Positions 9,620-18,589 of a DNA stretch of 64,000 nucleotides are shown one piece after another. Position numbers and translations under genes: made by a program. Under the pieces are notes generated by a model. The model worked only from the letters and a program-made list of their open reading frames with translations. It was not told where the DNA came from and made no database searches. The first letter of the stretch is position 1; every line of letters starts with the position of its first letter. Source of the stretch: Zobellia laminariae (GTDB taxonomy: Bacteria; Bacteroidota; Bacteroidia; Flavobacteriales; Flavobacteriaceae); contig NZ_RCNS01000002.1 in NCBI RefSeq assembly GCF_009725995.1, positions 558,001 to 622,000 of the forward strand, written 5' to 3'.

Positions 9620-9798
9620 AATACCTGTTTTTTTGATTGAATTCGTAACGTATTTTTTAATCGATATAATCGACTAGAAAACTACCCGTTTCCAAAATAT
9701 ACCACAAAAATAGCTAATAACACCATCTAAAAAGTCGGTATGGGCAGATTGTACCAGACATCTATCAGATTGTGTAACTCTACCGGAAGAAGCCTCTC

Positions 9799-9806
9799 TA
9801 ATTTTG
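9799..9806 (+). promoter_or_regulatory. Candidate -7 box of hxlBA
   Basis: TAATTTTG matches the Bacteroidetes sigma-ABfr -7 consensus TAnnTTTG in full and lies 42 bp before the hxlB start. The nearest upstream TTG (9770-9772) is about 26 bp away, longer than the usual spacing near 19. Either the -33 element is degenerate or activation depends on the AraC protein. Confidence 0.45.
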
Positions 9807-9848
9807 TACTAGGTTTTAATGACCCAAATATTTTAAGTCGATTTAGAT

Positions 9849-10433
9849 ATGGAAAATACACTCAAAAAAAAGGATACTGAACTAGTTAAGCGTGCCATGA
9901 ACACCATTATGGAAGAACACCTGAAACTGGTAAAAGCTATCCAATATGAGGATATAGCTGCTTTAATTCCGGTAATAACAGAAGCCGAACATATTTTTAT
10001 TATGGGAGCAGGACGTACCGGACTCATGATGAAAGCAGCAGCAATGCGATTCATGCATTTAGGATATAAAGTTCATGTAGTTGGCGAAACAACATCACCC
10101 GCCATACGAAAAGGAGATGTGCTAATTACAGGCTCTGGTTCTGGAACCACTGGCGGAATTGTTGGAGCAGCGGAAACCGCAAAAATAGTAGGAGCAGGGG
10201 TTGTGTGCTTTACGACCAATATGGACTCTCCATTGGCATTATTGGCAAACCACAGCGTTAAGATACCTGCTGCACAAAAGCAGGAAAGAGACGAGGATGT
10301 TTCCAAGCAATACGCCGGCAGTCTTTTTGAGCAGTCGCTTTTATTGGTTATGGATGCGCTTATTCAAACACTTTGGGAATTGGACGGAAGTCCGGCTTCG
10401 GATTTATGGAAACGTCATGCCAATATGGAGTAG
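9849..10433 (+). CDS. hxlB: 6-phospho-3-hexuloisomerase (PHI)
   Basis: 194 residues forming a single SIS (sugar isomerase) domain: IFIMGAGRTGLMMKA near residue 49 and ITGSGSGTTGG near residue 90 are the phosphosugar-binding loops of PHI. The enzyme converts 3-hexulose 6-phosphate to fructose 6-phosphate, the second step of ribulose-monophosphate formaldehyde fixation. The partner synthase gene hxlA starts 53 bp downstream. Order here is hxlB then hxlA, the reverse of the Bacillus operon. It is cytosolic with no signal peptide, and is probably controlled by the divergent AraC regulator. Confidence 0.9.
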   Translation: MENTLKKKDTELVKRAMNTIMEEHLKLVKAIQYEDIAALIPVITEAEHIFIMGAGRTGLMMKAAAMRFMHLGYKVHVVGETTSPAIRKGDVLITGSGSGTTGGIVGAAETAKIVGAGVVCFTTNMDSPLALLANHSVKIPAAQKQERDEDVSKQYAGSLFEQSLLLVMDALIQTLWELDGSPASDLWKRHANME

Positions 10434-10486
10434 GTATTACAAAATGATAATAGGTAAATAATAGAGAACATTTTAAATATAAGATT

Positions 10487-11116
10487 ATGGTAAAATTACA
10501 AGTAGCAATAGATTTATTAAAAATAGAAGACGCAATTGCATTAGCAACTAAAGTAGCGCCTTACATAGATATTATAGAATTGGGAACACCACTTATTAAG
10601 AGTGAAGGTTTATCAGGTATAAGAAAGATGAAAGATGCTTTTCCTGATAAATTGGTTTTAGCCGATTTTAAAACTGCCGATGCCGGAGAATTGGAAGCTG
10701 ATATGGCTTTTGGTGCCGGAGCAGATTATATTACCATTTTGGGTGCAACAGGAGATTCTACCATAGCAGGTGCAGTAAAGTCTGCAAAAGCGCATGGTAA
10801 AGGTGTTGTTGTAGATACCATTGGTGTTAAAGACAGAGTAAAACGTGCTCAAGAAGCTATTGCATTAGGAGCGGAATTTGTTGAGCTGCATGCAGGTTTG
10901 GATGAGCAAGCAGAAGAAGGATACTCAATTCAGGTTTTGATAGATGAAGCTAAGAGAGCTGGAGTTTCAGTTTCTATTGCCGGTGGTGTAAACCTAAATA
11001 GTATTACAGCAGTTAAAGAATCTGGTGTAACAGTAGCCGTTGCAGGAGCAGCTATCTACGGAGCAGAAGATCCAGCTAAAGCAGCTAAAGAATTAAAAGA
11101 GTTGTTGCTAGCATAA
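10487..11116 (+). CDS. hxlA: 3-hexulose-6-phosphate synthase (HPS)
   Basis: 209 residues with the orotidine-5'-phosphate-decarboxylase-superfamily TIM barrel. LADFKTADAGELEAD (about residues 58-72) carries the Asp-x-Lys-x-x-Asp metal and phosphate site, and the C-terminal phosphate loops are VSIAGGVNL and VAVAGAAIYGAEDP. It condenses formaldehyde with ribulose 5-phosphate. With hxlB it forms a complete RuMP module, which in a marine flavobacterium may serve to detoxify formaldehyde released from methylated algal sugars. That role is inferred, because no demethylase is in this window. A terminator lies 35 bp downstream; a decayed copy of this gene's 3' end is at 15161-15420. Confidence 0.92.
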   Translation: MVKLQVAIDLLKIEDAIALATKVAPYIDIIELGTPLIKSEGLSGIRKMKDAFPDKLVLADFKTADAGELEADMAFGAGADYITILGATGDSTIAGAVKSAKAHGKGVVVDTIGVKDRVKRAQEAIALGAEFVELHAGLDEQAEEGYSIQVLIDEAKRAGVSVSIAGGVNLNSITAVKESGVTVAVAGAAIYGAEDPAKAAKELKELLLA

Positions 11117-11151
11117 GTCGCTGTTAAACAATAGCCGATTTATTATATTAT

Positions 11152-11194
11152 ACAAATTCCCGTAAAATGTTTTTTACGGGAATTTGTTATTTTG
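11152..11194 (+). terminator. Intrinsic terminator of hxlBA
   Basis: An inverted repeat (ACAAATTCCCGTAAAA facing TTTTACGGGAATTTGT) is followed by a T-rich stretch. A degenerate copy of the same hairpin follows the hxlA fragment at about 15377-15420. Confidence 0.85.
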
Positions 11195-11345
11195 TTCAGT
11201 TGTCAGGATTTTGGTTGTTAATTAGTGCCTGATACTATCGGTTTTAGGCATTTCCGTTTTTTATTTCTCAATTGTGGTTGTGTTAATTAATTACAATCTA
11301 CAAGCGAACGGCTGCTGAATGGATATGAGGTGTTCTCATTAGCGT

Positions 11346-12454
11346 TCAATTTTTTAGTATTTCATTGATGTATATGGAACGATATTTTTCTGGATATTCA
11401 ATTTGTACTCCGTGTGTTCCATTTTCAAATAAAAACCATTTCTTAGATGGTGCAATAATCGAATCAAAATACACTTTTGCTACGGACGTTTCGGTAAAAT
11501 GGTCGTTGTCTCCTTGTAATATGTAAACGGGCACTTTTAATTCGGGAATATCACGCATTAGATTCATATCAATTGCTGTAGATTCTAAAATCTTTGCTGC
11601 AGGATAGTAGGCTTCAGGACTATTAATCATATCAGTAAATTTCTCACTAAACGTCAAGCCATTATCTAAAAACATACTTTTAATAAAATTAAAATTGGTA
11701 TCTAGTTTTATAGGTGCATACTTCATTACAATCTGTCGTTCTATTTCAAAGGCTTCAGTTACCGTATTTTCTGAATTTGAGACATATGGTGGTTTTCCAA
11801 TTTGTTTTAATTGATTGATTGAAACGGTATCATTATGTTTTTGAGCTTCTGACATCGCAAATTCATAAGACAACTCTTCTGAAAGTGATAGATTCGCCAT
11901 TAGACCACTACCAATATAGGCGTGATATAATTCAGGTTTTTTTTGAACCATATAAGCTGCTACCGCTGTTCCCCACGACAAACCTTCGATGTAAATTTTA
12001 TCTTTTTTAAGAGTTTTTTTAAGTGATTTGATAGTTCTAAACCATCATCTACTATACGGTTTAAGGTAATGGACGAATCGGGTATACTGTCATTGTATGC
12101 AAGTCCAGAGCCTCTTTGGTCCCAATAACAGACTGTAAATAAATCTTCTAAATCGACACCTGTGAGTTTATAAATTACAGGTAAAATAGGTGCTCCGGGT
12201 CCTCCGTGAACTATTAGTAGAACGGGATTATTCTTGTCTTTTCCTCTTATGGTAACTCTTTGGGGAGCACCATTAATTACCATATCCTCGTGGGTAGTAA
12301 TACTATTGGGAAGCACATTACCCGTTTCATCTAAAAAAGGTTCTTCTTCTCCAGAACTATTGATTCGGATTACTAGTAAAACAACTAAAATAAAAGCAAT
12401 AAATACTCCAATTAAAATCAAGAACCATTTTCCTATCTTCTTTAAGATTCTCAT
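11346..12454 (-). pseudogene. Alpha/beta hydrolase (proline-iminopeptidase-like, S33), split by a -1 frameshift
   Basis: Two frames join into one protein. The upstream frame (12454 to 11960) has an N-terminal membrane anchor, the oxyanion motif HGGPGAP and YWDQRGSG. The downstream frame (from about 12010 to 11346) has the nucleophile elbow GLSWG, the acid LQGDNDHF and the catalytic-His segment NGTHG. Together they are a full S33-type hydrolase of about 365 residues. The junction is a run of seven A residues on the coding strand (about 12014-12020) just before the nucleophile. An A-AAA-AAA heptamer lies in the zero frame, and a -1 slip there restores the second frame exactly. It could be a real one-base loss, an assembly error in the homopolymer, or translational slippage. 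Confidence 0.8.
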
Positions 12455-12525
12455 ATTAATATTTACTTCAATTTATATTTTCGCTATTTTTTATACCTGC
12501 TGTAAGCCAATGATTCTTTAATACA

Positions 12526-14568
12526 TTACCATATTTTTACTCGTTTTTCTGGTGCTAAATACAAGGAATCACTTTTCTGAACATTAAAGGCTGTATAAAA
12601 CTCTGGAATATTACTGACCACTCCGTTTACCCTAAAATTGGCTGGAGAATGAGGATCAGTGTTAATTTGCACTCGTAAGGCCTCATCTCTTATTTTATTT
12701 CTCCAAGATTGTGCATATCCGATAAATACACGCTGCTCTCCTGTGTAATTATCCATAACAGGCGACTCCTTACCATTCAAGGCAATGTTGTATGCTTTTA
12801 AGGCGATGCTTAAACCACCAAGATCACCTATGTTCTCGCCTAGGGTAAACTCACCATTCACGTTTAGACCAGGTAAAGCTTCAAATGAATCATATTGAGA
12901 TACTAAAGCTGAAGTTCGTTTTTTAAATTCTTCTAGGTCATTTTCTGTCCACCAGTTTCTCATTTTACCATCTCCATCAAAAGTACTTCCTGAATCATCA
13001 AAACCATGTCCTATTTCGTGGCCGATAACCGCTCCAATTGATCCATAATTTATGGCATCCTCAGCATTTAAATCAAAAAATGGAGGTTGTAAAATTGCAG
13101 CCGGAAATACAATCTCATTCAATGTTGGATTATAATAAGCATTCACTGTTTGAGGTGTCATACCCCATTCGGTTTTATCAATCGGTTGGCCTAATTTAGC
13201 CAGTTCACGATTGTATTCCATCAAAGCAGCTCTTTGCAAATTACCAAAAAGGTCCTCTTTCTTAATATCTATATCATAAGATTTCCATTTATCTGGATAC
13301 CCTATTTTGGGAGTAAATTTGCTTAGTTTATCTAAGGCTTCTTTTTTGGTGTCAGCACTCATCCAATCAAGTTCCTTAATACTTTGTTCATAGGCTTTTA
13401 AAAGATTTGACACTAATGTTCTCATTCTTTCTTTGGCCTCTGGCGGAAAGTGTTTTTTTACATAAATTTTACCGACCACTTCTCCTAAAGTGCCATTTAC
13501 AGTTGAAACGCCACGTCTCCATAAGGGTCTTTCCTCTGGTGTACCACGTAATTCTTTACCATAGAAATCAAAATTTTGATCTGTAATTGCTTTACTCAAA
13601 CGCGAGGCATAGGTGTTAAGGGCACTCCATTTTAAATAGATTTTCCAATCTTCAATACTAGTGGATGTGATGATTTTGTCTAAAGCTTTTGTGTAATCCA
13701 ACATTAATACCCCAAGATTTTTTTCATCTTTTATACCAGCTTCTTCAAGGTAGCCCGTCCAATTAAAATTTGGCATAATGTTAGAAAGCGTATCCGTTGG
13801 AAACATATTATACAAACTAACTAGATCTCTAGTTTTTTCCTTTTCTAAGTGCTTTTCTGCAATTGCTGTTTCAATCGACATTATTTTTACAGCAGCTTTT
13901 TCAGCAGCCTGTATACCTGCTAAATCAAACATTTTCTTAATATGTTCAACATATTTTACTCTAATCTCTTTAGAACGATCATCATCTTTGAGGTAATATT
14001 CACGATCTGGCAATCCTAAACCTCCTTGATAAGTATATACAGTATAAATAGTCGGGTTTTTTAAATCTTGGTATACAAATAGAGTTAATGGTACGCTAAT
14101 GCCATATTTATTGGCATAAGCAAAATAGGTGGCCAAATCATCATAATTATTTATGGAATCAACTTTATCAAATTCAGGTTGCAAAGGAGAAACACCAAGT
14201 TGATTTCTTGTTTCAAGATCTATATATGACTTGTAAAGATCTTGTACTTTTTGTTCATCCGTACCTTTTTCAAATTCTCCGTCTGCTGATCCCTCTATAA
14301 TTTCCTTTACACTATCTTCAGATTCTTCATGAAGTATGTATCCAATACCATAAGAAGATTTATCTGAAGGAATTTCAGTATTTTTCATCCAAGTACCATT
14401 AACAAAAGCAGTAAAATTATCGCCAGGCTTCACAGAAGTATCCATATATTCCCCTAAAACTCCAGAGGTAAGTACTATCTCTTTTTCTTCTTTACTATCA
14501 CTTTTGCAGCTTATGCTTACAAGCGCTACAAAAAGCGATAAAATTTTAATTACAAATTTTGCTTTCAT
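12526..14568 (-). CDS. M13 family zinc metallopeptidase (neprilysin/PepO-like) lipoprotein
   Basis: 680 residues. The N-terminus is a lipoprotein signal (VALVSISC lipobox). The Pfam M13_N region spans roughly residues 40-430. The catalytic domain contains HEIGHGFDDSG with the HExxH zinc site at His517-His521 and the third ligand Glu in GENIGDLGG about 60 residues later. Length, N-terminal motif (DTSVKPGDNFTAFVNGTW) and the C-terminal INTDPHSPANFRVNG block are typical for family M13. It probably cleaves peptides on the cell surface or in the periplasm. It stands alone, with 72 bp separating it from the preceding S33 hydrolase in the same direction. Confidence 0.93.
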   Translation of the reverse strand: MKAKFVIKILSLFVALVSISCKSDSKEEKEIVLTSGVLGEYMDTSVKPGDNFTAFVNGTWMKNTEIPSDKSSYGIGYILHEESEDSVKEIIEGSADGEFEKGTDEQKVQDLYKSYIDLETRNQLGVSPLQPEFDKVDSINNYDDLATYFAYANKYGISVPLTLFVYQDLKNPTIYTVYTYQGGLGLPDREYYLKDDDRSKEIRVKYVEHIKKMFDLAGIQAAEKAAVKIMSIETAIAEKHLEKEKTRDLVSLYNMFPTDTLSNIMPNFNWTGYLEEAGIKDEKNLGVLMLDYTKALDKIITSTSIEDWKIYLKWSALNTYASRLSKAITDQNFDFYGKELRGTPEERPLWRRGVSTVNGTLGEVVGKIYVKKHFPPEAKERMRTLVSNLLKAYEQSIKELDWMSADTKKEALDKLSKFTPKIGYPDKWKSYDIDIKKEDLFGNLQRAALMEYNRELAKLGQPIDKTEWGMTPQTVNAYYNPTLNEIVFPAAILQPPFFDLNAEDAINYGSIGAVIGHEIGHGFDDSGSTFDGDGKMRNWWTENDLEEFKKRTSALVSQYDSFEALPGLNVNGEFTLGENIGDLGGLSIALKAYNIALNGKESPVMDNYTGEQRVFIGYAQSWRNKIRDEALRVQINTDPHSPANFRVNGVVSNIPEFYTAFNVQKSDSLYLAPEKRVKIW

Positions 14569-14595
14569 AGGATTAGTTTTAATAGTGGTTAGCGT

Positions 14596-14870
14596 TTAGT
14601 ATATAAGTATAGCCTGTAGATAGTAAGCTATGATTTCATTTAGACTTATTGGCCCTAATATTTTCTTTGGTAATACATTTATAGTATTCTCTTGAAACTT
14701 TACTAATTCCATAGAAGGTTCGAGTGCTATTAATGAAAATCTTATACCATCGTTTTCTATATTCATTAGTTCTCTGGAATTCATAATTTCTCCAATAGCG
14801 TATCTGAAATATTTTCCAGTTTTTCCTTTTGAAAGTAAGTTTTATCTAATTTTCTAAAGATTTTTATCAT
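14596..14870 (-). other. Two tiny overlapping frames, possibly a decayed gene
   Basis: A 29-residue frame from an ATG at 14870 (starts MIKIFRKLDKTYFQ) ends at a TGA that overlaps the ATG at 14784 of a 62-residue frame (contains IRFSLIALEPSMELVKFQ). Both look protein-like in composition, and the overlap could be either translational coupling or a frameshift in one former gene. No family is recognised. Confidence 0.3.
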
Positions 14871-15160
14871 TGGTTACTGGTTGGTTATATTGAAAAACAA
14901 CAATTGGCTATATCTACTCGTACGATTATTTTGTAATAGCAATGCATATCGTAACTAGTACGTATAGCTGTTTTGTCACTAAAATATAGGGGGAGATTGC
15001 ACCATGAGTGCTACTGCAATATAAAACTTTTTTTTATAAATCTAACACTTCGTGTAATTGACTTGTGTGTTATTTTTTTATGTAAAAGCTATCTATATCT
15101 ATTTGATTTTGAATAGCACCCCAACACTTCGGAATATAAATATGGCAGACTTTGAAGACA

Positions 15161-15420
15161 TGAGCAAGCAGAAGAAGGATACTCAATCCAGGTTTTGATA
15201 GACGAAGCTAAGAGAGTTAGAGTTTCAGTTTCTATTGCCGGTGGTGTAAACCTAAGTAGTATTACAGCAGTTAAGGAGTCTGGTGTAACAGTAGGCGTTG
15301 CAGGAGTGGCTAAAGAATTAAAAGAGTTGTTGCTAGCATAAGTAGCTATTAAATAATAGCCGCTTTATTAATTTTTACAAATTTCTGTAATTTTTTTTAC
15401 GGGAATTTGTTGTTTTTGTT
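15161..15420 (+). pseudogene. Decayed copy of the hxlA 3' end plus terminator
   Basis: From ATGAGCAAG onward the DNA is nearly identical to 10903-11195: the last third of hxlA, its stop codon and the terminator hairpin. There are scattered substitutions and one in-frame 33-bp deletion. The deletion lies between two GCAGCTA copies present in the intact gene, consistent with short-repeat recombination. The hxlA frame has a stop three codons before the homology begins and no start codon, so it cannot make HPS. The region 14871-15160 to its left shows no gene I can support, and 15421-15553 shows none either. Confidence 0.88.
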
Positions 15421-15553
15421 AAGCCCGAAGCATGGATTGTTTGTGGGTTGTATTGTAAAACGTTTTACCAGAGTACTAATTTGAAATACACATTAATGAA
15501 ATTTTTTAAACCTTACAAACAGGAAATCCGTTTTTATATTATTTCGACAATAA

Positions 15554-15958
15554 TTACATTGACAATGTATATAATTCTTTCAACGCTAAGACAACTGCAA
15601 TGATAAGTCCAATTCTAGCGTACCATTTAGTTTTTGGAAACTCCTTTAAAGTTTTCTTAGCTAAATCAAAGTCGATTCTTGATTTTTCAAACTCAAATTC
15701 CTGCTTTTCTTTTTCTGATTCGAGATGTTTAATCCACCCTCCATTTTCAGAAATACGTAGTCCTTTTTCCGATAACGCAACAGAACCCCCAGTTACCTTT
15801 ATAACCAAGTCAAGCTCTTTATGCATTTTAAAAAGAATTAAATTTTGGTACGCTCTGAATTCGTTGTTATTTTGTTTAAAATCGTAAATAGATTTTATTT
15901 TGTGCGTATCATTTTCATGTATTTCCAAAAGCAAATCATTAATCTTTTGGTCTGTCAT
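15554..15958 (-). CDS. Hypothetical protein with a C-terminal membrane anchor
   Basis: 134 residues: a charged, helical N-terminal 110 residues (KEKQEFEFEKSRIDFDLAKK suggests a coiled coil) and one C-terminal hydrophobic segment (about residues 114-130). No family is recognised. It is isolated between the hxlA fragment and the nap operon. Upstream of its start is an imperfect inverted repeat (TATGTGTAA...TTACACACATA, about 15992-16013) that could be an operator. The opposite-strand frame 15600-15887 lies inside it and is discarded. Confidence 0.6.
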   Translation of the reverse strand: MTDQKINDLLLEIHENDTHKIKSIYDFKQNNNEFRAYQNLILFKMHKELDLVIKVTGGSVALSEKGLRISENGGWIKHLESEKEKQEFEFEKSRIDFDLAKKTLKEFPKTKWYARIGLIIAVVLALKELYTLSM

Positions 15959-16144
15959 TTTCGGATATTTTAAATGTTTTACAACGTAAGTATATGTGTA
16001 ATTTTACACACATATCTATTTTAAATTCACCACTAATTTAAACCAATTTAAATCATTTAAAAAGTATATAAACCAATACAGACTCCATTACTAATAATTT
16101 AGCAAAGGAGCCTGTGCTTATATTCTTAATAGCAGTTGTGAGGT

Positions 16145-17371
16145 TTAAGCTTTTTTGTCTTTGTACCGTAATTCTCCCAGCTCAATACCAATAGCAGTTT
16201 TGGCAAGGATAGTAAATACAAACGCGCCCATTGCCCAAATACCAATGGTTACGCCTATTTCTACGCCAGTGGGTAGGTATTCTACTATTTTACCGTAAGG
16301 TCCGGGAATGAAGCCCGGAACGATTAAGCCAAACCCCTTTTCTATCCATATAGCTACAAATAGCATAAAACAGCAGACGTATAATACTTTCAGGTTGTTT
16401 CTAAATTTATTGAACGTGAGTATCACTGTTGCAAGAACGTTTAGAGGTATAGCGGTCCAAATCCACGGTAGTAGTGCATTTTTACCATGTAGGCCAAAGA
16501 AAAGGTAATACGCACTTTCACTGTGGTGTGTAGGGGCATAAAATTCCTTGAATAATTCCGAGACCAGCATGATTAAATTTATCTGAGCAGCTACCGTTAC
16601 AATCATGGCTATTTTTTTGATTGTTTTATCTTCTATCTTGAATGCTGTAAAGGAACGTATGACGGCTAAAACCAAAATAATAAGTGAAGGTCCCGCAGCA
16701 AATGCCGAAGCCAAGAAACGAGGCCCCAACAATGCATTGTTCCAAAAAGGACGTGCCTGTAGACCTTGGTATAAAAAGGCAGTCACCAAGTGAATACCCA
16801 CGGCCCAAAACACAGATATAATAGCACCCGGTACATAGACACTTTTCTTAGCTTCTTTATTCTGATAGTGCTTAAAGAGGATATAAAACGGAATACTAAT
16901 ATTAATAAAAAGGTATCCGTTCAAAACAATAACATCCCAAGTTAACATAGAATTCGGGAAGTTAAAAACGCCTATTCCAGGAATCATATGCCATAACACG
17001 GATGGTCCGCCCATATCGGCAACTACAAAGGCTAAACACATAACTAGTGCCGCTACGGCAAGTCCTTCGCCGATTAATACGGCTTGTTTAAAATCTATAT
17101 CTTTTAGAACGTAGGTAGGCATTACCAACATAACGGCCGCGGCGGCAACTCCTACTAAAAAAGTAAAGTTAGAAATGTACAGTCCCCAGCTAACACGGTC
17201 AGACATTCCCGTAGCGCTAAGCCCTTCTTCTAATTGAATGGAATAACAATACATGCCAATTAGCATTACAAGGGTAAGAAACCCCATCCAAAGGTGATAC
17301 GTTTTAGACCCCTTGGTTATGGTATCTAAACTATCGACCACCAAACTTTTAAATACTTTAAATGCTCCCAT
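16145..17371 (-). CDS. NrfD-like integral membrane quinone-interacting subunit
   Basis: 408 residues with about ten hydrophobic segments spread over the length, the layout of the NrfD/PsrC/ActC family, which oxidises or reduces quinone in the cytoplasmic membrane without haem. It is the last gene of the leftward nap operon, 80 bp after the ferredoxin-type subunit. In the usual organisation NrfCD takes electrons from menaquinol to a periplasmic partner. In this operon the partners would be the tetraheme lipoprotein and the NapAB proteins, which replaces NapC or NapGH. That wiring is inferred from gene order. Confidence 0.87.
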   Translation of the reverse strand: MGAFKVFKSLVVDSLDTITKGSKTYHLWMGFLTLVMLIGMYCYSIQLEEGLSATGMSDRVSWGLYISNFTFLVGVAAAAVMLVMPTYVLKDIDFKQAVLIGEGLAVAALVMCLAFVVADMGGPSVLWHMIPGIGVFNFPNSMLTWDVIVLNGYLFINISIPFYILFKHYQNKEAKKSVYVPGAIISVFWAVGIHLVTAFLYQGLQARPFWNNALLGPRFLASAFAAGPSLIILVLAVIRSFTAFKIEDKTIKKIAMIVTVAAQINLIMLVSELFKEFYAPTHHSESAYYLFFGLHGKNALLPWIWTAIPLNVLATVILTFNKFRNNLKVLYVCCFMLFVAIWIEKGFGLIVPGFIPGPYGKIVEYLPTGVEIGVTIGIWAMGAFVFTILAKTAIGIELGELRYKDKKA

Positions 17372-17451
17372 TGTATATTGTTTTAAATCTGCTGGCTAAG
17401 AATTTCTGGTATTCTGAGCGTTACGATTCAGTGCTTTCTTTTATGACGTTT

Positions 17452-18579
17452 TTAGTCCATGAAGTACCAGAACTTGGGTTCTGTGCCTAAATCTTCTTTT
17501 AGTCTAAATACTTTCTTGTTTTCTAGTACCCATCTTATGGTGCTATTGGGATCTAATAGATTACCGAAAATTCTAGCTCCGGTAGGACATGCTTCTACAC
17601 AGGCCGGGTTTTTTCCTTTACGCGTACGTTGCACGCAGAAAGTACATTTTTCCATGACGCCTTTTTTACGCATTCTGTTCCCTAAGTAATGTTGATTTTT
17701 GTTTACTTCTGGTTCAGGAACTTCAGGTTTACTCCAGTTAAAACGTCTACCATCGTAAGGGCAGGCGGCCATACAATAACGGCAGCCAACGCACCAGTCA
17801 TAATCTATAACCACAAGTCCGTCTTCTTCTTTCCATGTAGCTTGTACGGGGCAAACCTCAACACAAGGAGGGTTGTCGCAATGAAAACATTGTGTTCCCA
17901 TATAGAAATGACCTTCCGCAGGTACTTCGTGGTAATAGTTATCGTCCGCTTTATCGAATTTAAAACCTTCCCCATCTTTCATTTCATGAATACGGATGTA
18001 CTGCATTTCGGAATTTCGGTCTTGGTTGTTCTCCTCAACACAAGCACTTACACAATTCATATACCCTTGACATTTGGATATATTAAAGGCATAGCCAAAG
18101 AGCACATCTTCTGCCGCATTTTCTGCGGTCATGTTTATTTTCTTGTCCGTTCTTAATTCATACGAACGCATAAGTCTATTTATAGTGCCCTGTTTCTCTT
18201 CATCGGTCATTAGTTTATAGTTGCCTTTAAACTGTTCTTCCCAATCTATCTGAGCCTTTTCTTTGGTATCACTTCCGGTGGTTACACTACATGAAGTAGT
18301 TACTGCACCAGCACCAATTAAAAGGCTAGCCGTTAGCTTTTTAAAGGCACTTCGTCTATCCATCTTTACATCAAAAACCTGCTCAAAACCATCGCGGTGG
18401 CGTTCTTCACCAATAGATGCATTAATGGCAGCCTCGTAAAATTCATCGGCGCTTAGTTCTTCTTCTTTAGGACTGCTATTACAGCTTCCTTCGGATTTAC
18501 CGCAACCACAAGAACCCGAAGATTCTTTTTTATTGTTTAGACCTAGGTCTAGAGAATACCATTTTTTATTATCGCTCAT
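17452..18579 (-). CDS. NrfC-like four-cluster ferredoxin subunit with Tat motif and Cys-rich N-terminal extension
   Basis: 375 residues. Four [4Fe-4S] cysteine groups are visible: CQGYMNCVSAC, CFHCDNPPCVEVCP, CVGCRYCMAACP and CTFC...CVEACP. This is the arrangement of NrfC/PsrB/DmsB proteins, which pass electrons between an NrfD-type subunit and periplasmic redox partners. A twin-arginine segment (DRRSAFKKL) lies unusually far in, at residues 74-82, followed by a hydrophobic stretch and a possible lipobox (VTTSC). Before it is a 70-residue extension with CGCGKSEGSC. A start at Met73 (18363) would give a conventional Tat signal. The long start is kept because it lies 10 bp after the upstream stop, as expected within an operon. 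Confidence 0.85.
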   Translation of the reverse strand: MSDNKKWYSLDLGLNNKKESSGSCGCGKSEGSCNSSPKEEELSADEFYEAAINASIGEERHRDGFEQVFDVKMDRRSAFKKLTASLLIGAGAVTTSCSVTTGSDTKEKAQIDWEEQFKGNYKLMTDEEKQGTINRLMRSYELRTDKKINMTAENAAEDVLFGYAFNISKCQGYMNCVSACVEENNQDRNSEMQYIRIHEMKDGEGFKFDKADDNYYHEVPAEGHFYMGTQCFHCDNPPCVEVCPVQATWKEEDGLVVIDYDWCVGCRYCMAACPYDGRRFNWSKPEVPEPEVNKNQHYLGNRMRKKGVMEKCTFCVQRTRKGKNPACVEACPTGARIFGNLLDPNSTIRWVLENKKVFRLKEDLGTEPKFWYFMD

Positions 18580-18589
18580 ACCTTTATTT

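Noticed and set aside
15161..15341. Second functional hxlA
   Set aside because: Only the last third is present, with no start codon, an in-frame stop just upstream and a 33-bp deletion.
17689..18156. Plus-strand 155-residue frame
   Set aside because: It is fully antisense to the iron-sulfur subunit with its four cysteine groups; no independent coding evidence.
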